The notes below the pieces were generated by a model. It was given only the letters and a program-made list of their open reading frames with translations, was not told the DNA's origin and did no database searches. Of a DNA stretch of 64,000 bases, positions 39,191 to 49,378 are shown one piece after another. The stretch lies in the NCBI GenBank assembly GCA_000818945.1, contig KN805445.1, positions 19,852-83,851 on the forward strand. The letters are read 5' to 3'. The position numbers and the translations under genes were made by a program. Source of the DNA: Schizochytrium sp. CCTCC M209059. Taxonomy: Eukaryota; Sar; Bigyra; Thraustochytrida; Thraustochytriidae. Position 1 is the first letter of the stretch, and the number at the start of each line of letters is the position of its first letter.

Positions 39191-40087
39191 AGCAACTTCT
39201 CAAGTTTACAGTCATCCCTAACGCCATTGGAGCAGAACGCGAGAATGGTCGTTACCGAGAATCCCTTGCTGGGTCCGAGACATCGAAAAGAAACCGACGC
39301 AATGCGACTAAGGAATTGATGATGACAAGGTGCAACAAGACGAAAGTCCCAGATCTTCCTGCACGATTTGCTGTTGATAACACGGTAAAGGTTCTCTTTA
39401 TCCAAGAACAGGCGATGTCGGTTCTGCTTTCAGAGATCGTGGAGGTCGAACAACATCAGAAAATCAGGGCGGTAGAAGGACGCGGAGATCACGGCTTGGA
39501 AACGCGCGCGCTCAGCCATGGGAATTCCACTCCTTGTTGAGATGCGCCTCACCAACAGGCTTATGAGTGCCAGCGCCCGAGGGATTCATTCTCGCCCACG
39601 ACGCAATTAGCTAGTTCACAAGTAACCCAATGCAAAAGGGGGTACGGATGTAACTTTGCATTGCCCTACTGAACGTGTCAGCAAAAAAGGCCTGTCATCG
39701 AGACGGCACAAAAGACCATGTGGTGGTTCGACAAGGGACCATGGGTTGGGAGACCCAAGCATCAGTCCCGAGAATCTACAATTCTGCTGCTGTCTGTGGA
39801 AAATTTTAAAATGAGATAGAGGAAGAACCTTTTTTCTGGCTACTGATGCTTAGGTCCCGCATGACAGCAAGTTTTAGCGCCCCGTTTAGGGTGTGCAGGT
39901 GGAGGGTTGAGGCACATAAGTCGAAACCTCCAATATCGTTTGCAAACAGCAAATGAATGACTTCAACAATCAACTCAACAAAACTCAGAGAAGAGTGGCC
40001 TTTTTGGAGTACCACCCGAGAAGGTTCAGCGACGAAATGAAAAGAATTATGGCATGACAATCATCAAGTTCATCCCTACGAGGCAAA
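39191..40087. other. Intergenic, island, with 5' repeat of nuclease gene 1
   Basis: Includes a 236-base repeat shared with the region upstream of nuclease gene 2. Open frames here (for example 39145-39540) match nothing recognisable. Confidence 0.4.
39582..39817 (+). repeat. Direct repeat, copy 1, upstream of nuclease gene 1
   Basis: Begins GGATTCATTCTCGCCC and ends near AAAATGAGAT. About 85-90% alike by eye to 41713-41960. Both copies keep a protein-like frame containing MWWFDKG and WVGRPKHQSRE, which might be an N-terminal exon of the nuclease family. Confidence 0.75.
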
Positions 40088-41236
40088 TTGTGTGCCAACT
40101 GTGGTGTTTTGCATGCCCAGGCAATTGTAAAGCCACAATACTGTTGTGGGAAAAGAAGATGCCGTATGGCTGAATCCAAGGGGTTCTTTGAGGAGACCAT
40201 GGACGAGAAGCTGAAGCACTCAGAAAAGCTAAAGGCTCAGTACCGTTCCCGAACCAGAGCGCAAAAGTTTCAATTGTCTAGATCAAAGTCACGAGGCCTA
40301 AAACGATGATATAATACCATGTCGGAAGCAGAGAAATGTCGTCTCCGTGAAAACCAGGTAAAGGGTATGCTGACAGCTCGACAAGATCCTTTGAAACGTC
40401 ACAAAAGAGTCAACAAGAGATATGATCGGCTGAAGAGTGGGTTTGTGATTCACAAACATGTCGTCTATGATGTAACATTAAGAGAAGTGTTGGTGTGGAC
40501 GCGTGGTTACGAAATTTGGACAATCTCATTCCTTGTCGGTGTTTTCGGTGAATCAACATTGTACTGTGGCATGAGGTTGACAAACGATGTTTCTTTTGTC
40601 AAGTCTGACAACAGGGGAATCTACATCTGAGGAAATCAGCTTGGGATTCGGCGGTCACTCAAAACAAAATCCATTCGGTTTGACGAGGATAGTTTGATAC
40701 TTCGACATGATCTTGATCACCACCTCGAGCTCAGTGCACCACAACAGAGAAGTACATTTTTCGATGGTCTTGTGAAGCACTTTGAGGTTGATGACGGATA
40801 TTTTCAAAGTGTCATGGAAGGGGAAACTCGTGTGGCCATTGAGGCCAAGAGCTTCAAGATGGCATCAATACACAAAGGAGAAGAATGGCTTGAGAGAATG
40901 TTGGCCAATGCCACTGCTGCATTGCAAACGTGTCCAAACATGGCATACTTTGTATTCTGTTGGACATCGTCGACTCTGACATTGTATCATATCGATCAGT
41001 CGCTGCATCAAGTTGGCAAGACCATTCCATTTCCTGACAGTGTCAAGAGCAACGAGCAGCTCTTTAACTACCACAGGGAAGAGTTCGATGGTACTGGCGT
41101 TGGCGCACCGTCAGTGTTTACCAAGACAACCGAATTTCGGAGCAAAAAGCCGCTCAGACGTCAGCATGTCGATTCCGTTGTTGCAGACAAATTGCACATT
41201 GCGATGAGAGAGAAAGATAACAACTACTATGGGTAA
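40088..41236 (+). pseudogene. PD-(D/E)XK nuclease-like gene 1 with two in-frame stops
   Basis: One reading frame is protein-like over 1.15 kb but is cut by TGA at 40307-40309 and TGA at 40628-40630. Order: a zinc-knuckle-like CANCG ... YCCGKRRC (about residues 2-25), a basic helical part, a beta-rich part (HKHVVYDVTLREV ... WTRGYEIWTISFLVGVFG), then a nuclease-like part with strand VAIEAKSF (the E-x-K of PD-(D/E)XK folds) and a following helix-strand unit. The paralogue at 42.3 kb aligns from the beta-rich part onward. The two stops are one C-to-T change from CGA. Confidence 0.5.
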
Positions 41237-41261
41237 AGATTGTTAATTTAGATTGTTCATA

Positions 41262-41640
41262 TTAATTGAGATGTTGTCTCTCCTGTATTCGACCCAGCTC
41301 TTCTTCCACAGATGCAATGTCGCTATGACTCAACACACCCGTGTAAAAAGCCCTCACATTTGGAAAGAACTTCGGCAGCTTGGTTTTCTCTATCCACGCT
41401 TGGTACCAGACCCAATGATGCGCAATTGCCAGAAACTCAGATCTTTGCAAGGTCATGTTGGCTTCCACAGTCCTTTCCATTTGTCGTTTTCGAAATCTCA
41501 AATCTAGTTTCTACTTATAATTTCTGCTTCTTTTTCACAATGTACATTTCGATGTCGAGAGCTTGGTATTAGCTTTTGGGGCTGATAAAAGGCAGGATCA
41601 ATGACAATATCGCTGCTAGGAATAGGTTGGCTCTTCAATG
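41262..41640 (-). pseudogene. Recombinase-family C-terminal fragments (copy D)
   Basis: Minus-strand frame 41262-41501 matches the 35.1-35.3 kb copy. Just beyond, 41580-41635 matches the C-terminal block of the 44-46 kb recombinase (IPSSDIVIDPAF). The two pieces come from different family members joined together, so this is a relic. Confidence 0.4.
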
Positions 41641-41712
41641 ACAGCCAAACTCAAAGCCTTGGTGAAGGCGAACCGAGACAAGACGACATCAAGGGTAGAT
41701 CGGAGATCAGTT

Positions 41713-41960
41713 GGATTCATTCTCGCCCAACGACGCAATCGACTCTCGAGCAGCTAGTTCACAAGTAACCCAATGCGAAAGGGGTATGGAATGTAACTTC
41801 GCATTGCCCTACTGAACGTGTCAGCAAAAAAGGCCTGCCATTGGGGCAACACAAAAGACCATGTGGTGGTTCGACAAGGGATTATGGGTTGGGAGACCCA
41901 AGCATCAGTCCCGAGAATTTACAATTCTGCTGCCGTCTGTGGAAAATTTAAAAATGAGAT
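41713..41960 (+). repeat. Direct repeat, copy 2, upstream of nuclease gene 2
   Basis: Second copy of the 39582-39817 repeat, with the same frame (MWWFDKGLWVGRPKHQSRE) open to 42070. Directly after it, GAGACCCAAGCATCAG is repeated once more near 41982. Confidence 0.75.
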
Positions 41961-42145
41961 TAGAAAAAAAAGTTTTTCCCAGGAGACCCAAGCATCAGTG
42001 GTCAGATCTCGTGCTCCATTCAGTCTTCCGATCTGTCGATCAGTCCAAACTGTGCAGAATCAAATTCTAGGTTGATCAAACTCGACATGATGATCTTTGG
42101 TTCACCAGTTTCGGAGAGATTCCCGAAGTCGGATTCGAAGCGAGT

Positions 42146-42242
42146 CACCAAGCATCACAAACCAAGGAACCTCCAAGGTTGTGGAATTCTGGAAGGGGGT
42201 CACCAACTATCACAAACCAAGGAACCTTCAAGGTTGTGGAAA
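42146..42242 (+). repeat. 55-bp tandem duplication (1.8 copies)
   Basis: Units start at 42146 and 42201 and share CACAAACCAAGGAACCT and CAAGGTTGTGGAA with a few substitutions. Confidence 0.85.
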
Positions 42243-42307
42243 TCCAAACCCAAAACTCAATCATGTTACTTTCATCTGAAGAACGTGGTCGACGGACATC
42301 TGCAGGT

Positions 42308-43249
42308 ATGGCAAAGTCAAAAGCTCGAGACCCTGAAAAATGGCTGGCATCGGATCAAAACCGCAGCACCACACTGTCGAATCGAGCAAAGCATCTACAA
42401 GAGACTCAACCAGATCAATGGCTTCCGGAGAAGCGAATCAGAGATGAAGGTACGAAAGCCATGCATGATGATCCCAAACGGAGGAAGAATTGGTTAAACA
42501 ACGTCACATGTGCCAATGGATCTCTCAAGCGAGGCAACAAAGTCCACGCCACTGTCGTCCCAACGAAGCACGGGGACATCACAGGCTATGTTCGCGGTTA
42601 TGAGGACAGAACCATACGCCTGTTGATTGACCTGTTTGGTCCCAAACGTCTGACCAAATGGCAATTCAAGAATGACATTTACTTTGAAAGGCAAGACCAT
42701 GTCGATCCTTCCACATTAACCGAGCTTCAGATCGATCCTGTTCAGTATGGAGACTCTAATGATCGATCCTAAACGTATGGTCACCATTTGTCAATCCCCT
42801 ACACAGATCATCGACTCTTCTGCAAAAGGACCCGTGATCTGTTTAAAATCAATCGACATTTCCAGATACCATTATATGCGACCACGAAAATCCTACTCGA
42901 AACCAAGTCCTTCAGTTCAGCCCGACAATTCAAAGGTCCAACGAACTGGTGGAGGGAGCTACTCGAAAAGAGTTCCTGCGTCGATGACCAAAAGGATGCC
43001 GTCTATCTCCTCATCGAGCACAATCCATTCGGAGCAGTCCTATTCATCCGAGACAACCATTCCTTGGTGCCAATTGGCTATGCCATTTACCCCAAGCGCA
43101 ATGCCAAATCCAACCTGTTCAAGTACTTTGAACAATTTTCTTCCGATGTGTCGATCAAAAGTCCCCTTGATCCTGGCTCTCTCAATCAATTCTCAGCATC
43201 ACCCCTACGAAAAGTTCAACATGTTGACTTGCCATTCATCGACTTTTGA
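42308..43249 (+). pseudogene. PD-(D/E)XK nuclease-like gene 2 with one in-frame stop
   Basis: From the ATG at 42308 a basic helical part leads to a beta-rich part (GNKVHATVVPTKHGDITGY, RGYEDRTIRLLIDLFGP), an in-frame TAA at 42770-42772, then a nuclease-like part with ILLETKSF, matching VAIEAKSF of gene 1, and ending LRKVQHVDLPFIDF. It is in the same frame on both sides of the stop. Gene 1 and gene 2 keep similar order and spacing but their stops are at different places, so each was broken independently, or the stops are read through. TAA is one C-to-T change from CAA. Confidence 0.5.
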
Positions 43250-43362
43250 ACAACTCCCATCAAGAGGATCGGATCAATCATTCAACCCACCCATCACTGT
43301 TGACCTTTCAATCGAACAATATTGCAAGTGATCAACTGACACCAATCTTTGATCTTCCTATT

Positions 43363-44193
43363 TTATAGCGCGGACTTGCTTGGAATGACAGTGCAAAGAT
43401 TTACAAACCTCTCCAGGTTCTTCTTCGACACACAGTAGTTCGCTTGATGGGCCACCTTGTTCCTTATGCGCTTCATGGACTTGAACACCTCGTCGCCCTT
43501 TGCGCGATTATTGATGTTTTCTTCCCCAAAGGCCTTGTACGTTTCGAGGAAAATAACATTGCGATAGGCTCCGCTGCTCTCTAGGTCCGCCTTTTCTTTT
43601 TGAACCTGTTCAAGAAGCAGTTGCAATTCACCCAGGTCCTGCTCCGCCTTAAGGCGCTCGGGTTCTGCGCTATCGCGCCCCTCAGCGTCGCTCTTGAGAC
43701 CGTTGGTGCGATCCTGGCATTGTTGGATTACGGCCTCCAGACGCTCAACATCGGTTTGGTGCTTGTCCGTGGCCAACTTTAGCCCACCCAGTCCACCAAG
43801 TACAACTCCTGTAAATGGAGCCCCAGCACCGATGGTGCTTGCCGCACCACAACTCTGGAGAAGACTGAATCCCTGTCCAACCCCGATGGTACTCTGCCAC
43901 CACGCAGCCATCGTACCTGCTCCGACACCACTTGCGCCAAAGCCTGCCGCGGAAAGTCCAGCCAAAGCAACTGGTGTTGCCGCAGCTGTAGCGACAACAC
44001 CAAGAGCAGCCGCAGTGACGCGAGGATGTTCGCTTGCTTTGCTTTTCGCGACGCTTATGGACTGGCGTACGGCAGCCGCAGCACCGCCAGCGAGCTCAGT
44101 GGCGCGTTGTCCGAGTCCCTCCATCGCGACCTCTCCGCTGGCAGGGGTTTGTTTGCTGATTGCCCGTGTCGTCCGTCGCTGATATTTCTGCAT
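43363..44193 (-). CDS. ISG12/IFI27-like protein with coiled coil and HEPN-like C-terminus
   Basis: A 276-residue intact frame from an ATG. Residues 75-140 are a Gly/Ala-rich hydrophobic module, AGLSAAGFGASGVGAGTMAA followed by WWQSTIGVGQG and LLQSCGAAS, matching the interferon-alpha-inducible 6-16/ISG12 family (IFI6/IFI27), small membrane proteins linked to cell death and antiviral responses in animals. Residues 145-205 look like a coiled coil. Near the end is Arg244-Asn-Lys-Val-Ala-His249 in an IRNKVAH context, the R-x4-H arrangement of HEPN RNases, but only about 60 residues surround it. The family match is recognised from sequence; the HEPN reading is inference. Confidence 0.65.
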   Translation of the reverse strand: MQKYQRRTTRAISKQTPASGEVAMEGLGQRATELAGGAAAAVRQSISVAKSKASEHPRVTAAALGVVATAAATPVALAGLSAAGFGASGVGAGTMAAWWQSTIGVGQGFSLLQSCGAASTIGAGAPFTGVVLGGLGGLKLATDKHQTDVERLEAVIQQCQDRTNGLKSDAEGRDSAEPERLKAEQDLGELQLLLEQVQKEKADLESSGAYRNVIFLETYKAFGEENINNRAKGDEVFKSMKRIRNKVAHQANYCVSKKNLERFVNLCTVIPSKSAL

Positions 44194-44346
44194 GGAGGAG
44201 AGAGAAAGTTCCGTGTCCGTCGGACTCGAAGTCCGATTCGTAAGGTGTTACGAGATCGTTCTTGGACGGTTCCGCTTGGGAAAGAGCGAACCTTCCCCTC
44301 TATCTCGGCTTTGAATTCTCCACAGACGGCAGCAAAATTGCAAGTT
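44194..44346. other. Short spacer, island
   Basis: 5' region of the ISG12-like gene and 3' end of the recombinase. Nothing recognisable. Confidence 0.3.
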
Positions 44347-46232
44347 TCAACTCCTCATTGATTCCTTGAAGGAGGTCCAGCTCGCTGTGCCGATTCGTCG
44401 AAGGGCTGCCATGTTCTTTCGCTCACCATTGACAAAGGAGAACCAGTTGTGATATGTGCCTCTGTTTGGCTTCTTCGATGCAATTACTGCCAAAAGCAGA
44501 ATCCTAACCAAATCCTTGCCAGCTGCTGTTGATTGTTCGAGGCAGAATGTGTTGTGTCTTCCTCCGCCAGCGTCAATCAGCTTTGACAACTCATCGAGAT
44601 GGTTGGCACAAAGCTCCGGAAAACAATCCTCGTGCTTCTTTGCCTTGAGTCTTAAGACCAGCGCCTCCAGTTGTTGTCTTGGCGATGTGCTTCTGCTCAT
44701 CGTCATGTCGATGTTCTCTAGTTCAATTCGGGCTATCTTCTGCTTTGCCTCCTGAATTTGAGCTTCCAGTTCCCACACCCGTTTGAGCAACAGCTTTGGA
44801 CCAGAGATTTGTTGGGCTTTGTTCTCGGTGATTATGTGGCGTTCCAGCTCATTTCGAAAGGCAGGATCAATCACAATGTCGCTGCTAGGAATGAGCAAAC
44901 CCAGCAGCTGATGCCAGATAGTTGACCCGGTCCCAGTACGACATGGTTTCTTCACAGGGAACCACCTTGTCGAAGAGATCCCACATTGGATGAGGTTTGT
45001 CTTCCCTGCCTTCTCGTCCTGCTATGAGGTAAGGTGCATTGCTATTGAGCGCCCAATGTTTTAGGGAGCTGTAGTTTTGAGCCTGTGTGTCATGTTTCCA
45101 TCCAATGTACTCTTGCCGGTCGTTACTTGTTGCACCAAGACCTCCAAGGACGTTCTCACTAACGACTTTAAGATGTGCAATTGTTTCTCGCCAAGTCCGT
45201 CTGGCAACCCACATGCAATGATCACCGCGTGCATCACGGTAATGTACCCTCTTTATAGCAGCTTTACAAAGCTCACTGGATCTTGTCCTTGCTTTCTAGC
45301 AAACGGGTGCAAACGACATGTCGGATTGTTTCAAACAAGCCAAAAGTACTCGGTTAGATGAACCAACGTACACTGCTCTGGGTCCTTGTGAGGCCCAACA
45401 CCGCACATACACCAGTTTTTCGACGTTCCGAATCGAACCACATTTCTTCTCAATGCGCTGCAAGAGGACACTTCCATCAAGTTGCTCGGTAAAGTCCTCC
45501 AAGGTGACGTTAGAACCAGTAATCGATCTCATGCCAGTGTATCGCAGGAGCGAAGCAAACGCTCTGGTTCCGAGTAGAATCTCCTTTAGGTCCTTTTCGC
45601 ATTTTTTCACACGAATGATAATTTCATTGAAGCTAGACACTGCGACACTTGCATGGCCATTCCTGTTGCTTGCCACAGCTTTTAAATGTTGTCGAAATTC
45701 TTCTGGTGTCACTGTCGACATATACTGCGCCATATCTTTCCATTTGGACTCAATAGCCTCAAAACACGTTGCCTTTGTCTGCTGTAGTTTGTTCAGCTGT
45801 GTTGTCTTCTTTGGGAGCCATTCTTCTTTCTCGAGGATTTGGAGTTGCCGCTTGATGGTATCGGAGACTTTTGTTCCCCACTTTTCCCAAGCCTCCTGAA
45901 TAAAGAGACGCACACAATAAAAGGCTGATGCTTGGTGGCCCTTGGTGCTAAAGTATTTTGACATGAATGCATTGGCATGGCTGTTGGTCAAATCAGAATT
46001 GTTGGGCGACCATTGCCTGAACTTTGGCCAGAATGCATGCGATTCCACAATGCCTTGTCGTTTTGCGATGAAATCAGAAAGATGTCGTACACAACGTAGC
46101 AATCGTTTTTCATGTTTGGTTGTTGCAGCATACAGATCACGCCTGCGCAAGAGAGATTGAACACTTTGTTCAGCCAAAAGCAGTTGAAGTCATGTCGCTC
46201 TCAGTTTTCTCAATGCTGCTGAAGATCATCAT
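44347..46232 (-). pseudogene. Tyrosine-recombinase (Crypton-like) gene, best copy (B)
   Basis: About 620 codons on the minus strand, broken by a one-base shift near 46178 (extra T), a TAG at 45296-45298 and a shift between 44885 and 44955. N-terminal part: KRQGIVESHAFWPKFRQW, then Lys-rich helices. Core: LLRYTGMRSITGSNVTLEDF, like the first catalytic Arg block of tyrosine recombinases, and later RQEYIGWKHDTQAQNYSSLK, like the G-H/W ... nucleophile Tyr block. After that come a conserved C-terminal part (IPSSDIVIDPAFRNEL, a coiled coil, FSFVNGERKNMAALRR). A clear HxxR box is not obvious. The assignment is by motif only; Crypton elements have this kind of intron-poor single gene. Confidence 0.5.
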
Positions 46233-46239
46233 TGCGATT

Positions 46240-46410
46240 TTGCCTCGGTGACTTCTTTGGTGACATTTCTTTCTTGCGCCGGGGCCGGGCAAAATAGTTA
46301 CGTACCGTCACTTCTACCTACCGCCACATTGAGCCAGCCGTCACGCCATACAAAACACCTTGTTGGTGACATTTTTTCCTGTCACTTTGTCGTGACCAAA
46401 CCCAGAATGA
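46240..46410. promoter_or_regulatory. Shared divergent promoter-like repeat, copy B
   Basis: Same order of blocks as copies A and C (TTGCCTCGGTGA, TTTCTTTCTTGCGCC, GGGCCGGGCAAAATAG, GTCACGCCATACAAAAC, GTCACTTTGTCGTGAC). The match ends near 46410, after which the flank of the SIR2-like gene is unrelated to the other copies. Confidence 0.6.
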
Positions 46411-46874
46411 TGATGGCGATCTTGTGAACCAACAAGCAGATGAAGAGCAACGACGAGCCATCAACTTGAGCCTATTCCTTCAGGATGGGTACGAGTTTTG
46501 TTTCCCAGTCAGCAAACTCGCTTCGTTGGCTTCTTCGTCCTTTTCGTCGCCTTCTTGAGGCGTTTCGAACGAGTCCTGCAGGTCTTGCTCCTCATTGCCT
46601 TGAAGCGCTGGCGGCTTGCCTTGCCCATCCATCGCCACCTCCCCACTTGCAGGTGCGCCGCCTCGTCCAGCATCCCAGGCGCTTCGGTTGCCATGATAGC
46701 TGCCCGCCTATGTGCACAACGCCTTGTCGATCTTTTTCGATCTTTTCTACGTGGCGCTCAGGCAGGGAAGCAGGCAAGCAAACCAGCAACGCGCAGGCAG
46801 GCAGGCAGGCAGGCAGAAGCGAAGAGAGGGCGGAGAATCCAACGCTTTGGCAAGGGACAGAGGAGAACTCAGAA
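46411..46874. other. 5' flank of SIR2-like gene
   Basis: The frame is open from an ATG at 46485 but encodes a low-complexity Arg/Cys/Pro-rich tail, including an AGGC repeat (46794-46816). It is treated as 5' UTR or promoter; a 531-residue product from 46485 cannot be excluded. Confidence 0.4.
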
Positions 46875-48080
46875 ATGATGGAGATTGGTGACGCCACTCT
46901 GAGCGCGATTCCTGACTGCCTGCAGCAAGCCATCAGAAACAAATCGATTTCCTTGGTAACGGGTGCCGGAGTCTCGAAAGCCCTGAACGGAAATTCGCCA
47001 GACTGGTCCGGGCTCGTGCAGAGACTTGTCGATGATGTGAACGATCTGTTCGGATTGACCGACTGGAAACCGAATCTAGAGGCTAGATTATGGGCTGCTA
47101 CGAACCTGACCAATCTAGGAGACGAATTTCAACGGGCGCTTAAACAAGAGCACCCGGCAAGCACCTGGGCCAGTACTGTCGCAGACACCGTCGTTAATCA
47201 GCCTCGCGAAGTCGGACAAGTGATCCAAAGCCTAGAAGCACTCGGACCAAATGATGAAATAACTCCAGAGCTGGTTGTCGAGACGCTGGGAATGCTTGCC
47301 AGAGACCCGAGCGGGCTGAAAGCAGTGCACTTGGCCGGATCGAAACTCGTCGATGATGTGATTAGCACGACTGCACGCCAGTTGGGGGTCTTCTCAGGTA
47401 GCGACGCGGAAGGAAGAGCCCGCTTGCGATACTTCATCTGCCTCGTTTTCCAAGTGCTGTTCGTCCAGCGACGCGAAATCGCAGAGGCTATCAAAACCTT
47501 CAACACGAAAAAAGATGCGGAGCATGTTCGCTTTGGGATTAAGGTGCCAATTCTTACCGTGAACTACGACAATCTGCTCGAGCAGGCGACCGGGCGGGCG
47601 ACTGCGACCATGCGACATTTGCGGGAGGAATTCGGTGACAATCTAAGTAGTGTTGTGCGCCAAACTTTTGGAGCGACAAGTACAACACTTGCGAGTCTCC
47701 ACGTCATTCATCTTCACGGACTCTTCCAGGATCGCTGTGCGAGGAACGGATTTACGCTTCTCCCGGAAGAGTACGAGAGCGAGGAGATCAATCTGAACTT
47801 CTCACACTTCATGCGGATGTGGTCGCGTTTCAGCCCCGACCTTCTTTTCGTCGGATGCAGTGGGACCATCTTTGATCCTCATTTCAAGCGTCTCCATGAT
47901 GATCCCGAGAGACAGCGGGGCAAGTGGTTCGTATTGGTGAGAAGCAACGAGGTGCAGCCTTTCCAGAACAGAGTGAACGCAGAGTATGAAAACGGGGATG
48001 ACATCGAAGTTGTGGCATATGGCGAGGAATATGACCAGCTCCCGCACTTTCTCCGTCGTCTTGGTAAGTTCTGGCGTTAA
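46875..48080 (+). CDS. SIR2-like NAD-hydrolase family protein
   Basis: A 401-residue protein from the ATG at 46875. Rossmann-fold SIR2 hallmarks: LVTGAGVSK (Gly30-Ala-Gly-x-Ser34), ILTVNYDNLLE (Asn230), VIHLHGLFQD (His281), FTLLPEEYE and LLFVGCSGTIFDPHFKRL. The T-x-N-Y-D and H-x-H-G motifs match the SIR2_2/SIR2-like group, where bacterial defence proteins (for example ThsA, DSR) destroy NAD; the catalytic Asn and His are kept. It lacks the four zinc Cys of sirtuin deacetylases. The gene is intact beside broken recombinase copies and faces one across the shared promoter repeat. Role in defence or cell death is inference. Acquisition from bacteria is possible. Confidence 0.75.
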   Translation: MMEIGDATLSAIPDCLQQAIRNKSISLVTGAGVSKALNGNSPDWSGLVQRLVDDVNDLFGLTDWKPNLEARLWAATNLTNLGDEFQRALKQEHPASTWASTVADTVVNQPREVGQVIQSLEALGPNDEITPELVVETLGMLARDPSGLKAVHLAGSKLVDDVISTTARQLGVFSGSDAEGRARLRYFICLVFQVLFVQRREIAEAIKTFNTKKDAEHVRFGIKVPILTVNYDNLLEQATGRATATMRHLREEFGDNLSSVVRQTFGATSTTLASLHVIHLHGLFQDRCARNGFTLLPEEYESEEINLNFSHFMRMWSRFSPDLLFVGCSGTIFDPHFKRLHDDPERQRGKWFVLVRSNEVQPFQNRVNAEYENGDDIEVVAYGEEYDQLPHFLRRLGKFWR

Positions 48081-49297
48081 GAGTCATGCTACAAACGGTT
48101 ATCTTCTCCATCTTTCAAAGAGAAATCAATTTTGCTTCGAAATTTCGAAAGGCCGTTCCCTTTAGTTCTTGTTCCTGCCCTGCGTTTCATGCACAAACAT
48201 CAACAAGAACCGCCCTTTTTGACTCAACTTTTGAATCTTCTCACAACCAACCTCCCATGCAAACTTAGTCCGAGACACGGCGCGAACAATGAAATGACGC
48301 CCGGTCGTTGGCTCAGGGGCTGCATCGAACGTCGCGACCGAAATTGTATCGAGCTTGCCATTGGTCGCGCTCTTGGTGATGTGCGCGTTCCAGGACGGGC
48401 GCTAGCGGGCACAGCGCGTTGATCTTGCTGACGCAAGCCAGTGCGACAGCACGTGAGGCGTGGTGAGTTCAACGCACGTTTCCATTTGGAGAGCTCCTGT
48501 TGGGCCTACGACGGTCTCGCGTGCTCCGCACGATGTCATGTCGAGTCCTCAACGAACCTGACCCGCTGCCGCTTGGCGCAAGAGCAAGAGCAAGAACAAG
48601 AGGACTTGCAAGGGTACGAGCAAGAGGACCAGCAAAGAGGACTATATTGAAGTCGAGAGTCAAGACATGCCGTGAATCATGCCGTGAATCATGCCGTGAA
48701 TCATGCCGCGAATACAAGTTCGGAATCATCCAGTCCGACAGACCCAAAACTGCAGACCCAGAACTGCAGATCCCTAACTCGAAACCTGGAACTCCAAGAC
48801 TTCCAACCTCATAACTCGCAACCCAATCTCTCTGCTCTACAGCTTTCCGATTGTCTCGCATTAGACTAGCTTGAGAAAATCAAGCGCGGGTTTGCTGACT
48901 GCTGTTGCTGCATCGGATGGGCTTGGGCTTTTTCTTGTCAATCATCCAGACTATCGGATAACCTCTTGAGATTTTGAGCAAATCGACCTAGTGAACAGAA
49001 ATGAACAGAACAGAAGCGAACAGAACAGAACTGGACTGCCGTTGAGGAAGCCGTCATTCGCAATCATCATGCGCGGGAAGCGCGCTCAACGTTCACCCTG
49101 TCGAATGCTCCTTCAAGAGAAAAATAGAACCATTCGACCGAGGAGCCGTTGAGAGATCATTGTCAATGATCATTGATGGCTCCTACCCAACGTCCGACCA
49201 CCTTCTCGTGGACCAGCATCCCAAGGAGCAGAGGAAGATCCGCGTCTTCCCCCGTTGCTGACGCAACAAACCACGCACTCCGCGAAACATGGCGGAT
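48081..49297. other. Intergenic, island, with small repeats
   Basis: Contains GAGCAAGA runs (48585-48640), a 12-bp repeat, CTGCAGACC doublets near 48755 and GAACAGAA repeats (48995-49032). No supported gene. Confidence 0.45.
48666..48713. repeat. 12-bp tandem repeat, four copies
   Basis: CATGCCGTGAAT at 48666, 48678 and 48690 and a CATGCCGCGAAT variant at 48702. Confidence 0.9.
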
Positions 49298-49378
49298 TAG
49301 CTTCGTTCAAAGGTAGCTCGAGACAGGTACACTCTCAACTCGGAACTTGACCTCAACATTTCTTTTTGTGTGTGCTTT

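Noticed and set aside
46485..46874. N-terminal 130-residue extension of the SIR2-like protein
   Set aside because: Low-complexity Arg/Cys/Pro and AGGC-repeat translation with no domain; the ATG pair at 46875 just before the Rossmann fold is more likely.
48666..48713. Possible CRISPR-like array
   Set aside because: Units are adjacent 12-mers without spacers, so it is a simple tandem repeat; the genome is eukaryotic.
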